The notes under the pieces: generated by a model
What the model was told of the DNA's origin: nothing
What the model saw: the letters and a program-made list of their open reading frames with translations, nothing else
The model's database searches: none
Program-made: the position numbers and the translations under genes
Source: Bacteroidota bacterium
GTDB lineage: Bacteria > Bacteroidota > Bacteroidia > Bacteroidales > Prolixibacteraceae
Length of the DNA: 6,112 nucleotides
Assembly (NCBI GenBank): GCA_013203755.1
Contig: JABMPI010000564.1
Location: forward strand, 1-6,112
Direction of reading: 5' to 3'
Part shown: piece after piece, positions 1 to 6,112 of the stretch
How positions within the stretch are numbered: position 1 is the first letter of the stretch
How the letters are laid out: each line of letters starts with the position of its first letter

Positions 1-126
1 GAAGAGGTTCCAGTTCCAAAATATTTTCGATATGGATATCAACCATATACCGATGCGAATTTAGTTAACGAAACTGGACTACCCGCATCAACTTATACTA
101 CAGAATTTGAAAGAATGGATTTTTAG
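1..126 (+). CDS. Sialate O-acetylesterase, C-terminal end (partial, 5' end outside window)
   Basis: Frame 1 is open from the first base to TAG at 124-126, giving the last 41 residues of a protein whose start lies upstream. The visible tail has an RYGYQPYTDANL stretch followed by GLPASTYTTEF. This resembles the C-terminal end of sialate O-acetylesterases (SGNH/GDSL esterases), which typically close with an RY-x-W/Y...NL-x-N...GLPA-x-x-F-x-T pattern. These enzymes remove acetyl groups from 9-O- (and 4-O-) acetylated sialic acids so that lyases and transporters can use them; in Bacteroidetes they are usually exported. The catalytic Ser, Asp and His cannot be checked because they lie upstream. 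The neighbouring Neu5Ac lyase, transporter and epimerase support the call. The alternative is another carbohydrate esterase sharing this C-terminal fold. The family is recognised from memory of the motif, not from a search. Confidence 0.7.
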   Translation, partial: EEVPVPKYFRYGYQPYTDANLVNETGLPASTYTTEFERMDF

Positions 127-260
127 ATGTTTAGATTCAAGATAGAAAGATTTTAAAAAATAATATATAAATGATTTAATAATTAGGAAGATGAAACATA
201 TGGTTAGCACGGATTTACTTCCGACTTCCATCTTCGGTTTTCCGCCTTATCTTTAAAAGA
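127..260 (+). other. Leader/intergenic region ahead of the lyase gene
   Basis: This 134-nt gap is the largest inside the sialic acid cluster, so it is the likeliest place for an internal promoter or a processing site. The first half (about 140-185) is very A/T-rich. The second half holds a GAAGATG (187-193) / CATCTTC (229-235) inverted repeat of 7 bp with a 35-nt loop. Inside that loop is a small 4-bp CGGA/TCCG stem at 210-223. A 21-codon open frame runs from ATG 191 to TAA 254-256, ending 4 nt before the lyase ATG. I see no convincing Bacteroidetes TTTG / TAnnTTTG promoter pair and no stem followed by a T-run, so neither a promoter nor a terminator is called. Confidence 0.4.
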
Positions 261-1172
261 ATGAGAAAAATTAACGGATACGTTGCAGCACCTTTTACCC
301 CAATGAAAGAGAATGGGGATATTAACCTGGATTTAATTCCGGAATATGCTGATTTTTTAATTAGGAATGGACTGGATGGAGCTTTTATATGCGGTAGCTC
401 TGGTGAAGGAGCATTACTTACCCGCGAAGAGAGAATGGTAGTTGCCGAAGCATGGGTTAACGCTGCCGGCGATAATTTAAAAGTTATTGTGCACACTGGT
501 GGAACCAATTTGACAGATCAAAAAACGCTGGCACAACATGCACAAAAAATTGGTGCTTTTGGTGTAGCTGCTATGGCCCCCGCATTTTTACCGCCACGCC
601 GGAATGAAGAGTTTGTTGCTTATTGTAAAGAAATAGCTTCTGCTGCTCCTGAGTTATCATTCTATTACTATCACATTCCACCGCTGAATGGTTTCAATAT
701 GTCTGTTGTTGAACTGTTGAAAGCTGTAGATAAAGAGATTCCAAATTTTGTAGGGGTGAAATACACACATGATAATTTATACGAATTTGATCAGTGTAAA
801 TATGTGGCCAACGGAAAATTCGAAATGCTTCACGGACTTGATGAGACGTACCTTTCTGCACTGGCATATGGCTTTTCTGGTGGGGTTGGGGGTACATACA
901 ATCACTGTTTTTCCTTGTTTCGGGAGATGAAAGAAGCCTATGCTGCAGGCGACCATATCAAGTGCCGGGAATTACAACATAAGTCCCATCTTTTTATTAA
1001 TGTATTGGGAATGTTCCGTGGAAACATAGTATGCGGTAAGCGGATTATGAAATTTATGGGTATTGACTGCGGACCCAACAGGTTACCTCTTCAAACTATC
1101 TCAGTTCAGGAAGAAATTTCAATGAAAAAAGAATTGGAAACCATCGGATTTTTTGATTACTGTAATAAATAA
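261..1172 (+). CDS. nanA: N-acetylneuraminate lyase (sialic acid aldolase)
   Basis: This cytoplasmic class I aldolase cleaves N-acetylneuraminate to N-acetylmannosamine and pyruvate, the first intracellular step of sialic acid catabolism. The 303-residue length is normal for the DHDPS/NAL TIM-barrel family. The GSSGEG motif (45-50) is the pyruvate carboxylate-binding loop, equivalent to GSTGE in E. coli NanA. Tyr137 in the YYYHIP stretch matches the catalytic Tyr137 of E. coli, and Lys167 in GVKYTHDN is the Schiff-base lysine. GLDE (192-195) and GGVGGTYN (207-214) match the GYDE and GGIGSTYN substrate-contact segments of NanA. These last motifs favour NAL over dihydrodipicolinate synthase. 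ATG 261 is chosen because KINGYVAAPFTP is the family's normal first strand; upstream is A-rich with no strong Shine-Dalgarno. The epimerase and transporter downstream fit the role. The same gene is called nanL in Bacteroides. Confidence 0.95.
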   Translation: MRKINGYVAAPFTPMKENGDINLDLIPEYADFLIRNGLDGAFICGSSGEGALLTREERMVVAEAWVNAAGDNLKVIVHTGGTNLTDQKTLAQHAQKIGAFGVAAMAPAFLPPRRNEEFVAYCKEIASAAPELSFYYYHIPPLNGFNMSVVELLKAVDKEIPNFVGVKYTHDNLYEFDQCKYVANGKFEMLHGLDETYLSALAYGFSGGVGGTYNHCFSLFREMKEAYAAGDHIKCRELQHKSHLFINVLGMFRGNIVCGKRIMKFMGIDCGPNRLPLQTISVQEEISMKKELETIGFFDYCNK

Positions 1173-1194
1173 TATTCCCAATAAATTTACAACC

Positions 1195-3876
1195 ATGAAC
1201 TTAAGGCTCCGTTTTTTTATACTGATTTTTGCACTTCCTTTTTTAGGATTTGCGCAATCGGATTACCAAAATAATTTCACATGGCAAGAGAGTGTAGAAA
1301 TACCTCCACCGGCTGGCGCTGAAAAACAGCATGGACTTGCATCGCCTTTTGCTGGAACTTCTGGCGATGTGGTGATTGTAGCTGGCGGCTGCAATTTTCC
1401 AAATGTTCCGGTGGTTGATGGAGGTACAAAAAAGTATTACAACGATGCTTTTGTTTTGGTTGAAGCAGAAGGAAAACCGCGCTGGCTGTTCGGAATGAAA
1501 ATTCCGAATGAAACTGCGTATGGAGCTTCGGTAAATGTTGCGGATGGTTTGTTATGTATTGGTGGAAATAACAACGACGAAATATTCAACACTGTTTATC
1601 TTTTAAAGTGGAACAAAAAGAAATCTGAATTGGAGATTGAAAATTGGCCGGAGCTACCTTTCCCTGTTACTCAAATGGGGGCAGCATTGGTCGATAATAT
1701 TGTTTATGTAGTAGGTGGAAAAACCGATGGAAAATTGGCAAATACATTTCTTTCTCTTGATATTTCAAAAAAAGGAACAGGAGAATTTCAATGGAAAGTA
1801 CTGGATGATTTTCCCGGTGTGGCAAGGTTGCAGCCGGTTGTTGTAACTCAAAATGCCGCCGAAGAAAAACACCTTTTCCTTTTTAGTGGCTCTAGTTTTC
1901 CTGATAACCAGGCCGAACCGAGTATAACTACAGATGGATTGGAGTACAACCCAAAATTAAATGAATGGACAAAAATTGTTGAAATTGCCCCTGTTGGACA
2001 TCAACCTTTTTCGTTGCATGGTGCAAGTGGTTTACCTTTAGGAATGAACCATGTATTGTTTGTTGGAGGTGTAAATAATGACAAATTTTATGATGCCTGG
2101 AAACAAGAACGTATAGGAAAATTGGCGATAGAAATTGGCGATACGGCAGAAGTTAATCAATTTAAAACCTGGAAAAAAGAGTACTTATCGCACGAACCGG
2201 TCTGGTATAAATTTAACAAAGAGGTTTTGGTTTATCATACGCTTACCAATAGTTGGACAGTAGGCGATGAGTATCCATTTGTTGCACCCGTAGGGGCAAA
2301 AATGGTTGCGTGGAAAGATGGCTGGTTGGTAATTAACGGGGAAACCATGCCTGGCGTGCGTTCTGCAAAAGTATATTATGGTGAATTAAAAGCAAATCCG
2401 AAATTTGGATGGATAAACTGGTTGTTGTTAATATCATATTTAGGGGGAATGCTTTATCTCGGGTATTTCTTTATGAAACGTGAAAACGGCACCGAAGATT
2501 TTTTCAAAGGTGGTGGTCGTATTCCTTGGTGGGCAGCCGGAATGAGCATTTTCGCAACGATGTTAAGTGCCATCACTTTTATGGCAATTCCGGCCAAAGC
2601 ATTTGCCACCGACTGGAAATATTTTCCAATGGCTATTGCTATATTAATAATGGCGTTTCCAGTAGTAAAATACTATTTGCCATTTTTCCGGAGATTGAAT
2701 GTAACAACTGCTTACGAATATCTCGAAAGACGATTCAATTACACCACACGGTTTTTAGCAAGTTTTCTCTTTATTATTTTTATGATTGCCAGAATGGCGT
2801 TGGTGTTGTTTTTACCATCGCTGGCATTAACTACAGTAACCGGAATTGATATTTACACTTGTATTGTATTGATGGGAGTGATAACCATCATTTATTGTAC
2901 AATGGGCGGGGTAGAAGCTGTTGTTTGGGGCGATGTTATCCAGGGATTTGTATTACTTAGTGGAGCAGTAGTGGCAGTATTTTTTCTGATTTCAGGAACC
3001 GAAGGAGGAATGGGAAAATTGATAGAGATTTCTATGGATAATCATAAGTTTACCATGTTCGATTTTGCATTGAGTTGGAAAAGTGCCACAATTTGGGTAA
3101 TCCTTTTAGGCGGATTAGCCAACAACTTGATTTCTTATAGTGCCGACCAGACTGTAATTCAACGATATTTAACAACAAAAGATGAAAAATCAGCTGCCAA
3201 AGGAATTATGTTGAATGGAGTTTTAGCTGTGATTGTTTCTGTGATTTTTTATTTTATAGGAACAGCATTGTATGTCTATTATAAAACACATCCCGAAGAG
3301 TTGAATTTTGTAATGCAAAATACAGATTCCATTTTCCCCCATTTTATTATGTCTAAAATGCCTGTTGGGGTAGCAGGATTGCTAATCGCAGCAATTTTCT
3401 CTGCTACTATGTCAACGGTTTCATCTAATGTAAACTCCTTATCAACGGCATTTACTTCTGACTTCTACTGTCACTTTTTCCCGGGTTCAACCGATAAAAA
3501 ACAATTGTCGGTAGCACGTTGGTCAGGAATTGTTTTTGGAGGAATTGGAGTTGGTTTTGCATTGTTAATGGCAACATTAAATATTCTGTCGTTATTCGAT
3601 TATTTCAACTATATTTTGGGATTACTGGCAAGCGGATTGGGTGCATTGTTTCTTATGGGAATTTTCTTCCCACGAATTAACGGAAAAAGTGCACTGATTG
3701 GATTTGTTCTTGGAACCGGATTCTTATTTTTAGTGAAAGCGCAAACTGATATTTCATTCTTATTATTTGGTTTTATAGGGATGGCTGCAACTCTGTTTTT
3801 TGGATTAATATTTAGCTTCTTCTTTAAAAATGAAAAGGAAATAAAAGGTTTAACCTGGAAGACCATTGAAAAATAA
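1195..3876 (+). CDS. Kelch-type sialate mutarotase (NanM-like) fused to sodium:solute symporter
   Basis: This 893-residue fusion probably binds and anomerises sialic acid in the periplasm and imports it with Na+. Residues 1-20 form a signal peptide (basic start, hydrophobic core, cleavage after GFA). Residues about 40-400 form a six-bladed kelch propeller, with turns at 62-66 (VAGG), 122-124, 173-175, 230-232, 289-291 and 380-383. Near its end NGETMPGVRS places Glu383 and Arg389 six residues apart, matching the active-site Glu209/Arg215 pair of E. coli NanM. The blade order is permuted relative to NanM. From about 404 comes an SSS-family transporter: a first helix at 405-426, EDFFKGGGRIPWWAAGMSIFATMLSA, the helix carrying TMGGVEAVVWGDVIQ, and the Na2-site helix with SATMSTVSSNVNSLSTAFTSD (about 736-756). 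ATG 1195 is preferred to an in-frame TTG at 1153, which overlaps the lyase gene and precedes the signal peptide. The gene lies 22 nt after the lyase and 17 nt before the epimerase. Substrate is inferred from context and the NanM-like residues. Confidence 0.92.
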   Translation: MNLRLRFFILIFALPFLGFAQSDYQNNFTWQESVEIPPPAGAEKQHGLASPFAGTSGDVVIVAGGCNFPNVPVVDGGTKKYYNDAFVLVEAEGKPRWLFGMKIPNETAYGASVNVADGLLCIGGNNNDEIFNTVYLLKWNKKKSELEIENWPELPFPVTQMGAALVDNIVYVVGGKTDGKLANTFLSLDISKKGTGEFQWKVLDDFPGVARLQPVVVTQNAAEEKHLFLFSGSSFPDNQAEPSITTDGLEYNPKLNEWTKIVEIAPVGHQPFSLHGASGLPLGMNHVLFVGGVNNDKFYDAWKQERIGKLAIEIGDTAEVNQFKTWKKEYLSHEPVWYKFNKEVLVYHTLTNSWTVGDEYPFVAPVGAKMVAWKDGWLVINGETMPGVRSAKVYYGELKANPKFGWINWLLLISYLGGMLYLGYFFMKRENGTEDFFKGGGRIPWWAAGMSIFATMLSAITFMAIPAKAFATDWKYFPMAIAILIMAFPVVKYYLPFFRRLNVTTAYEYLERRFNYTTRFLASFLFIIFMIARMALVLFLPSLALTTVTGIDIYTCIVLMGVITIIYCTMGGVEAVVWGDVIQGFVLLSGAVVAVFFLISGTEGGMGKLIEISMDNHKFTMFDFALSWKSATIWVILLGGLANNLISYSADQTVIQRYLTTKDEKSAAKGIMLNGVLAVIVSVIFYFIGTALYVYYKTHPEELNFVMQNTDSIFPHFIMSKMPVGVAGLLIAAIFSATMSTVSSNVNSLSTAFTSDFYCHFFPGSTDKKQLSVARWSGIVFGGIGVGFALLMATLNILSLFDYFNYILGLLASGLGALFLMGIFFPRINGKSALIGFVLGTGFLFLVKAQTDISFLLFGFIGMAATLFFGLIFSFFFKNEKEIKGLTWKTIEK

Positions 3877-3893
3877 ACAGAATTAGAATTATT

Positions 3894-5111
3894 ATGAATA
3901 AACAAACCATACAGAATTACCTAAAAACCTACAAAACAGGTCTCCTCGAAAATATCATTCCATTTTGGACGAAACACTCTATTGACTGGGAAGATGGCGG
4001 TTTTAACTTTTGTCTTGACCGTGATGGAACGGTTATCGACACCGACAAAGGAGTTTGGCAAACTGGTCGTTTTACATGGATGATTTTGACTTTGTACAAC
4101 GAGGTGGAACAAAAAGAGGAGTGGCTAAAAATTGGGAAACATGGTATCGATTTCCTCGAAAAACATTGTTACGATGAAAATGGTAAAATGTATTTTATTG
4201 TTGATAAAAAAGGTGACCCCATTCGAATGCGCCGGTACGTATTTTCAGAATCGTTTGCAGCAATTGCATATGCAGCTTATTACAAAGCTACAGGTATTGA
4301 ACAATACAAAGAAAAAGCAAAAGAAGCTTTTGATACCTTTTTACGCTACAATACAACTCCAGGAATGATTCCGCCAAAATTTACAGAAAAGAGACAAATG
4401 CGTGGAATGGGCGGCCCAATGATTGGAATTGTAACCGCTCAGGAACTGCGCAAAAATTTAGGCGATGATTCTTATACCGACCAGATTACAGCCTGGATGG
4501 ATGAAATTCAAAAGTACTTTCTGAATCATGAATACAAAGCAGTAATGGAAGTAGTTGGCCCCAATGGCGAACTTATAGACCATTTCGACGGACGAACTTT
4601 AAATCCTGGCCATGCCATAGAAGGAGCATGGTTTATTTTGCAAGAGGCCAAATTACGTAACAACGACCAGGAATTAATCAAACTCGGAACCACCATGCTC
4701 GATTGGATGTGGGAAATTGGCTGGGACAAAGAATATGGCGGAATGCTCTATTTTAAAGATGTAAAAGGTTTGCCTGTACAGGAATACTGGCACGACATGA
4801 AATTCTGGTGGCCACACAACGAAACGGTTATCGCAACATTAATGGCCTACGAACTAACCGGCAATGAGAAATATGCCGAAATGCACAAACTGGTTCACGA
4901 CTGGACTTTCAAACACTTCCCTGATGAAGAGCACGGCGAATGGTACGGTTATTTACACCGCGATGGTCGGATTTCAGTTCCTTTAAAAGGAAATATATGG
5001 AAGGGGCCATTTCACATTCCAAGGATGTATCTGATGGCTTGGAAGAGTTGCGAGCGGATGGAAGACATTCAGCTTTGGGGTATAAAACAATTAAAGAATT
5101 TTAAACAATAA
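3894..5111 (+). CDS. nanE: N-acylglucosamine 2-epimerase (AGE / renin-binding-protein family)
   Basis: This cytoplasmic enzyme interconverts N-acetylmannosamine and N-acetylglucosamine, taking the lyase product towards GlcNAc. The 405 residues match the usual AGE length and (alpha/alpha)6-barrel family. Visible family landmarks include DGGFNFCLDRDG near the start, VWQTGRFTWM (Arg59), YVFSESFAAIAYA (115-127), NPGHAIEGAWF with His240 and Glu243, WWPHNETVIA (His308) and KGPFHIPRMYLMAW with His374. His240 and His374 correspond to the catalytic histidine pair known from renin-binding proteins. This is the Bacteroides-type nanE, not the unrelated enterobacterial nanE (ManNAc-6-phosphate epimerase), so no ManNAc kinase is needed before it; a ROK-type hexosamine kinase would act afterwards. 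ATG 3894 lies 17 nt after the transporter stop, implying co-transcription. A cellobiose 2-epimerase is a less likely alternative, given the lyase and transporter next door. Confidence 0.93.
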   Translation: MNKQTIQNYLKTYKTGLLENIIPFWTKHSIDWEDGGFNFCLDRDGTVIDTDKGVWQTGRFTWMILTLYNEVEQKEEWLKIGKHGIDFLEKHCYDENGKMYFIVDKKGDPIRMRRYVFSESFAAIAYAAYYKATGIEQYKEKAKEAFDTFLRYNTTPGMIPPKFTEKRQMRGMGGPMIGIVTAQELRKNLGDDSYTDQITAWMDEIQKYFLNHEYKAVMEVVGPNGELIDHFDGRTLNPGHAIEGAWFILQEAKLRNNDQELIKLGTTMLDWMWEIGWDKEYGGMLYFKDVKGLPVQEYWHDMKFWWPHNETVIATLMAYELTGNEKYAEMHKLVHDWTFKHFPDEEHGEWYGYLHRDGRISVPLKGNIWKGPFHIPRMYLMAWKSCERMEDIQLWGIKQLKNFKQ

Positions 5112-5219
5112 TCAAAAAATCGCAGCATAGCTTATTCTGTATCAGTCAATTCATTAAAAATGTATTTGTAAGCTCGTAGAAGTGAAACTAAAGGTGTATC
5201 TTGTTAATTATTAACCAAA
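5112..5219 (+). other. Intergenic region between the sialic acid operon and the lipoprotein gene
   Basis: This 108-nt AT-rich spacer separates the end of the epimerase from the damaged lipoprotein gene. No intrinsic terminator is obvious: the only matching arms, AGCTTA (5129-5134) and TAAGCT (5169-5174), are 34 nt apart with no T-run behind them. A TTTG at 5165-5168 and a TATCTTG at 5197-5203 resemble halves of a Bacteroidetes promoter, but the 28-nt spacing is longer than the usual 19-22. A perfect short palindrome sits at 5203-5215 and is listed separately. Confidence 0.35.
5203..5215. repeat. Perfect 13-bp palindrome GTTAAT-T-ATTAAC
   Basis: GTTAAT and ATTAAC are exact reverse complements around a single central T, ending 4 nt before the ATG at 5220. 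The position, just ahead of a start codon, would suit a repressor site or a feature of the ribosome-binding region. In DNA this AT-rich a short dyad can arise by chance, and no family of regulators is recognised from it. Confidence 0.3.
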
Positions 5220-5423
5220 ATGGCTACAATGATAAATCTCACACACCTATGCCCTTTTAAAACACTTTATAATATTTTATTTTCTAAAGCTCACAAAATC
5301 ATTATCTTCCTACTCCTTCTATTTTTCTTCTTTTCTATTAGCTGTAAAAATAATATACTGGATTCAACTTACGATGATATAAATACAGTTAACGATGCAT
5401 CTTCGGTGATGGTTGTGAATCCT

Positions 5424-5426
5424 TAA
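5424..5426 (+). other. In-frame TAA stop inside the ZU5 lipoprotein frame
   Basis: The frame reads VMVVNP, stop, NGGTLSLPYSAG. Both sides are coding-like and belong to one ZU5 opening, whose family form is usually a P/E-GGTL-type strand. A single base change from CAA (Gln) or GAA (Glu) would create this TAA. No start codon with a signal peptide follows it, so translation stopping here would give only a 68-residue lipoprotein stub. Confidence 0.75.
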
Positions 5427-6054
5427 AATGGAGGAACTTTAAGTCTTCCTTACTCGGCAGGAAAAGGATGGTTGGAGATCCCTCCTGGGGCAGTTGACGA
5501 AGAGACAACAATCAAAATATCAACCTTAAATGAAGCTACCTCCGGAACAATACATCTTAGTCTAGAACCTGAGGGACTTACATTTAATAAACCTGTTCGT
5601 CTGACAGTGTATTATGAACCGGAAGATGATGGTTCACCACCCTTGATTTCATTAATTCATATAAGTGAGAAAAATGATATTGTCGATGTAGGACATGAGC
5701 TGCACAACTGGGCTCCACTTGAAAAAATTGTGCTTGATGAACAGACCAATTCTATCTCCGGGGAAATACAACATTTTTCAGATATTGATATTGACGAAGA
5801 CAATCGTTTGGCATACTTGATATTGGATTTACCTGGAAAATATCTTCGGCCGGGAGACGGGCTTTTTGTTCTAAGTGGGGAAAAGACTTCTGATCTAAAA
5901 GGCGATTGGTATCCTTGTCATGTAGGGATGGTCAGGTCCATCGATAGGGATTTAGATAAACTTGTTGTCATTGAATCAACCCCTCATGGAGGACCAACTG
6001 CGAATATTAGCGGTGTTCAGACCAACCCTTTTCTCCTATTTAAAAGGAGTGGTC

Positions 6055-6066
6055 ATATATATATAT
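6055..6066 (+). repeat. (AT)6 dinucleotide tract at an apparent frameshift
   Basis: Six AT units lie between GGTC and GGGTGCC. In the upstream frame the protein reads SGHIYIWVPDVR and ends 6 codons after the tract. In the frame two bases on, the tract leads into MGARRPIGKIMSEGER, which stays open to the window end. Removing one AT unit (five repeats) would join them as GHIYMGARRP, the kind of Y-x-G-x-R-x-P segment seen in YiiX/C92-like hydrolases just after the GV...F...Y region. The length change needed is exactly one repeat unit, which fits strand slippage. Confidence 0.6.
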
Positions 6067-6112
6067 GGGTGCCAGACGTCCGATAGGGAAAATAATGAGT
6101 GAAGGTGAAAGA

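Larger units (their letters stand above)
5220..6112 (+). pseudogene. Disrupted lipoprotein with ZU5 domain and permuted NlpC/P60-like (YiiX/C92) domain, 3' end outside window
   Basis: A single frame runs from ATG 5220 to TAG 6084-6086, broken only by TAA at 5424-5426 (codon 69). Upstream of the stop lie a basic n-region, a hydrophobic stretch (IIIFLLLLFFFF) and a lipobox-like SISC with Cys42, so the intact product should be a lipoprotein. Immediately after the stop, NGGTLSLPYSAGKG and WLEIPPGAVDE (to codon 94) open a ZU5 domain, which closes with GEIQHFSDIDI near codon 190. The stop therefore splits the domain's first strand. Then comes LRPGDGLFVL, WYPCHVGMV (His234) and LVVIEST (Glu252). This is the order expected for permuted NlpC/P60 hydrolases of the YiiX/C92 type, in which the catalytic Cys comes last; that region is beyond the window. 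At 6055-6066 an (AT)6 tract coincides with a second apparent frame change. ATG 5220 or 5229 could start it. A caller might annotate only the piece from TTG 5472, which would lack the signal and the first ZU5 strand. No link to sialic acid use is evident. Confidence 0.7.

Noticed and set aside
261..1172. Dihydrodipicolinate synthase instead of N-acetylneuraminate lyase
   Set aside because: The two share the barrel, the Schiff-base Lys and GS-x-GE, but GLDE at 192-195, the GGVGGTYN segment and the epimerase/mutarotase-transporter neighbours fit the lyase.
1153..1194. In-frame TTG start extending the fusion protein by 14 residues
   Set aside because: It overlaps the end of the lyase gene and would put a polar extension before a well-formed signal peptide that begins naturally at ATG 1195.
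3609..3905. Minus-strand open frame opposite the end of the transporter
   Set aside because: It is antisense to clearly coding transmembrane sequence, has no recognisable domain, and its composition mirrors the opposite strand. The other minus-strand and offset frames at 215-508, 694-897, 2526-2849, 3921-4112, 4132-4368 and 4526-4729 were rejected likewise.
5165..5203. Bacteroidetes promoter TTTG ... TATCTTG for the lipoprotein gene
   Set aside because: The gap between the two elements is 28 nt instead of about 19-22, and the downstream box lacks one T of TAnnTTTG.
5112..5219. Intrinsic terminator of the sialic acid operon
   Set aside because: The only matching arms (5129-5134 and 5169-5174) are short, far apart and have no T-run after them.
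5306..5340. T/C-rich tract (polypyrimidine or terminator-like)
   Set aside because: It encodes the Phe/Leu-rich hydrophobic core of the lipoprotein signal peptide, which explains the composition.
5472..6086. Independent 204-residue gene starting at TTG 5472
   Set aside because: This start falls within the ZU5 domain's opening strands and lacks the export signal that is present in the same frame just upstream of the stop. It is better explained as the downstream part of a broken gene.

Overview
The window looks like a Bacteroidetes chromosome segment. It is AT-rich, its genes lack strong Shine-Dalgarno sequences, and its sialic acid enzymes are of the Bacteroidetes type: a DHDPS-fold lyase followed by an AGE/renin-binding-protein-type epimerase. 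A free-living or marine Bacteroidales/Marinilabiliales-like lineage is a guess; the sequence does not fix the genus.

Positions 1-5111 hold a compact, same-strand sialic acid utilisation cluster. It starts with the last 41 codons of a probable sialate O-acetylesterase (1-126). After a 134-nt gap come N-acetylneuraminate lyase (261-1172), a very large fusion protein (1195-3876) and an N-acylglucosamine 2-epimerase (3894-5111). The last three are separated by only 22 and 17 nt, so they are almost certainly one transcript. The fusion joins a signal peptide and six-bladed kelch propeller of the NanM sialate mutarotase type (circularly permuted relative to E. coli NanM) to a complete sodium:solute symporter.

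The genes suggest one route. The esterase removes O-acetyl groups. The periplasmic propeller speeds conversion of alpha to beta Neu5Ac at the mouth of its own transporter, and the symporter imports the sugar with Na+. The lyase cleaves it to ManNAc and pyruvate, and the epimerase converts ManNAc to GlcNAc. As in the Bacteroides pathway, GlcNAc would then be phosphorylated by a ROK kinase encoded elsewhere.

Positions 5220-6112 (the window edge) hold an unrelated, damaged gene. It encodes a lipoprotein with a ZU5 domain followed by a probable permuted NlpC/P60-like (YiiX/C92) hydrolase domain. One reading frame covers signal peptide, ZU5 and hydrolase start, but a TAA at 5424-5426 interrupts it. 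A second break is inferred at an (AT)6 tract (6055-6066), where the family-like continuation switches frame. It is either a decaying gene or one whose expression depends on slippage or readthrough. I see no tRNA, rRNA, CRISPR array, insertion sequence or convincing intrinsic terminator.
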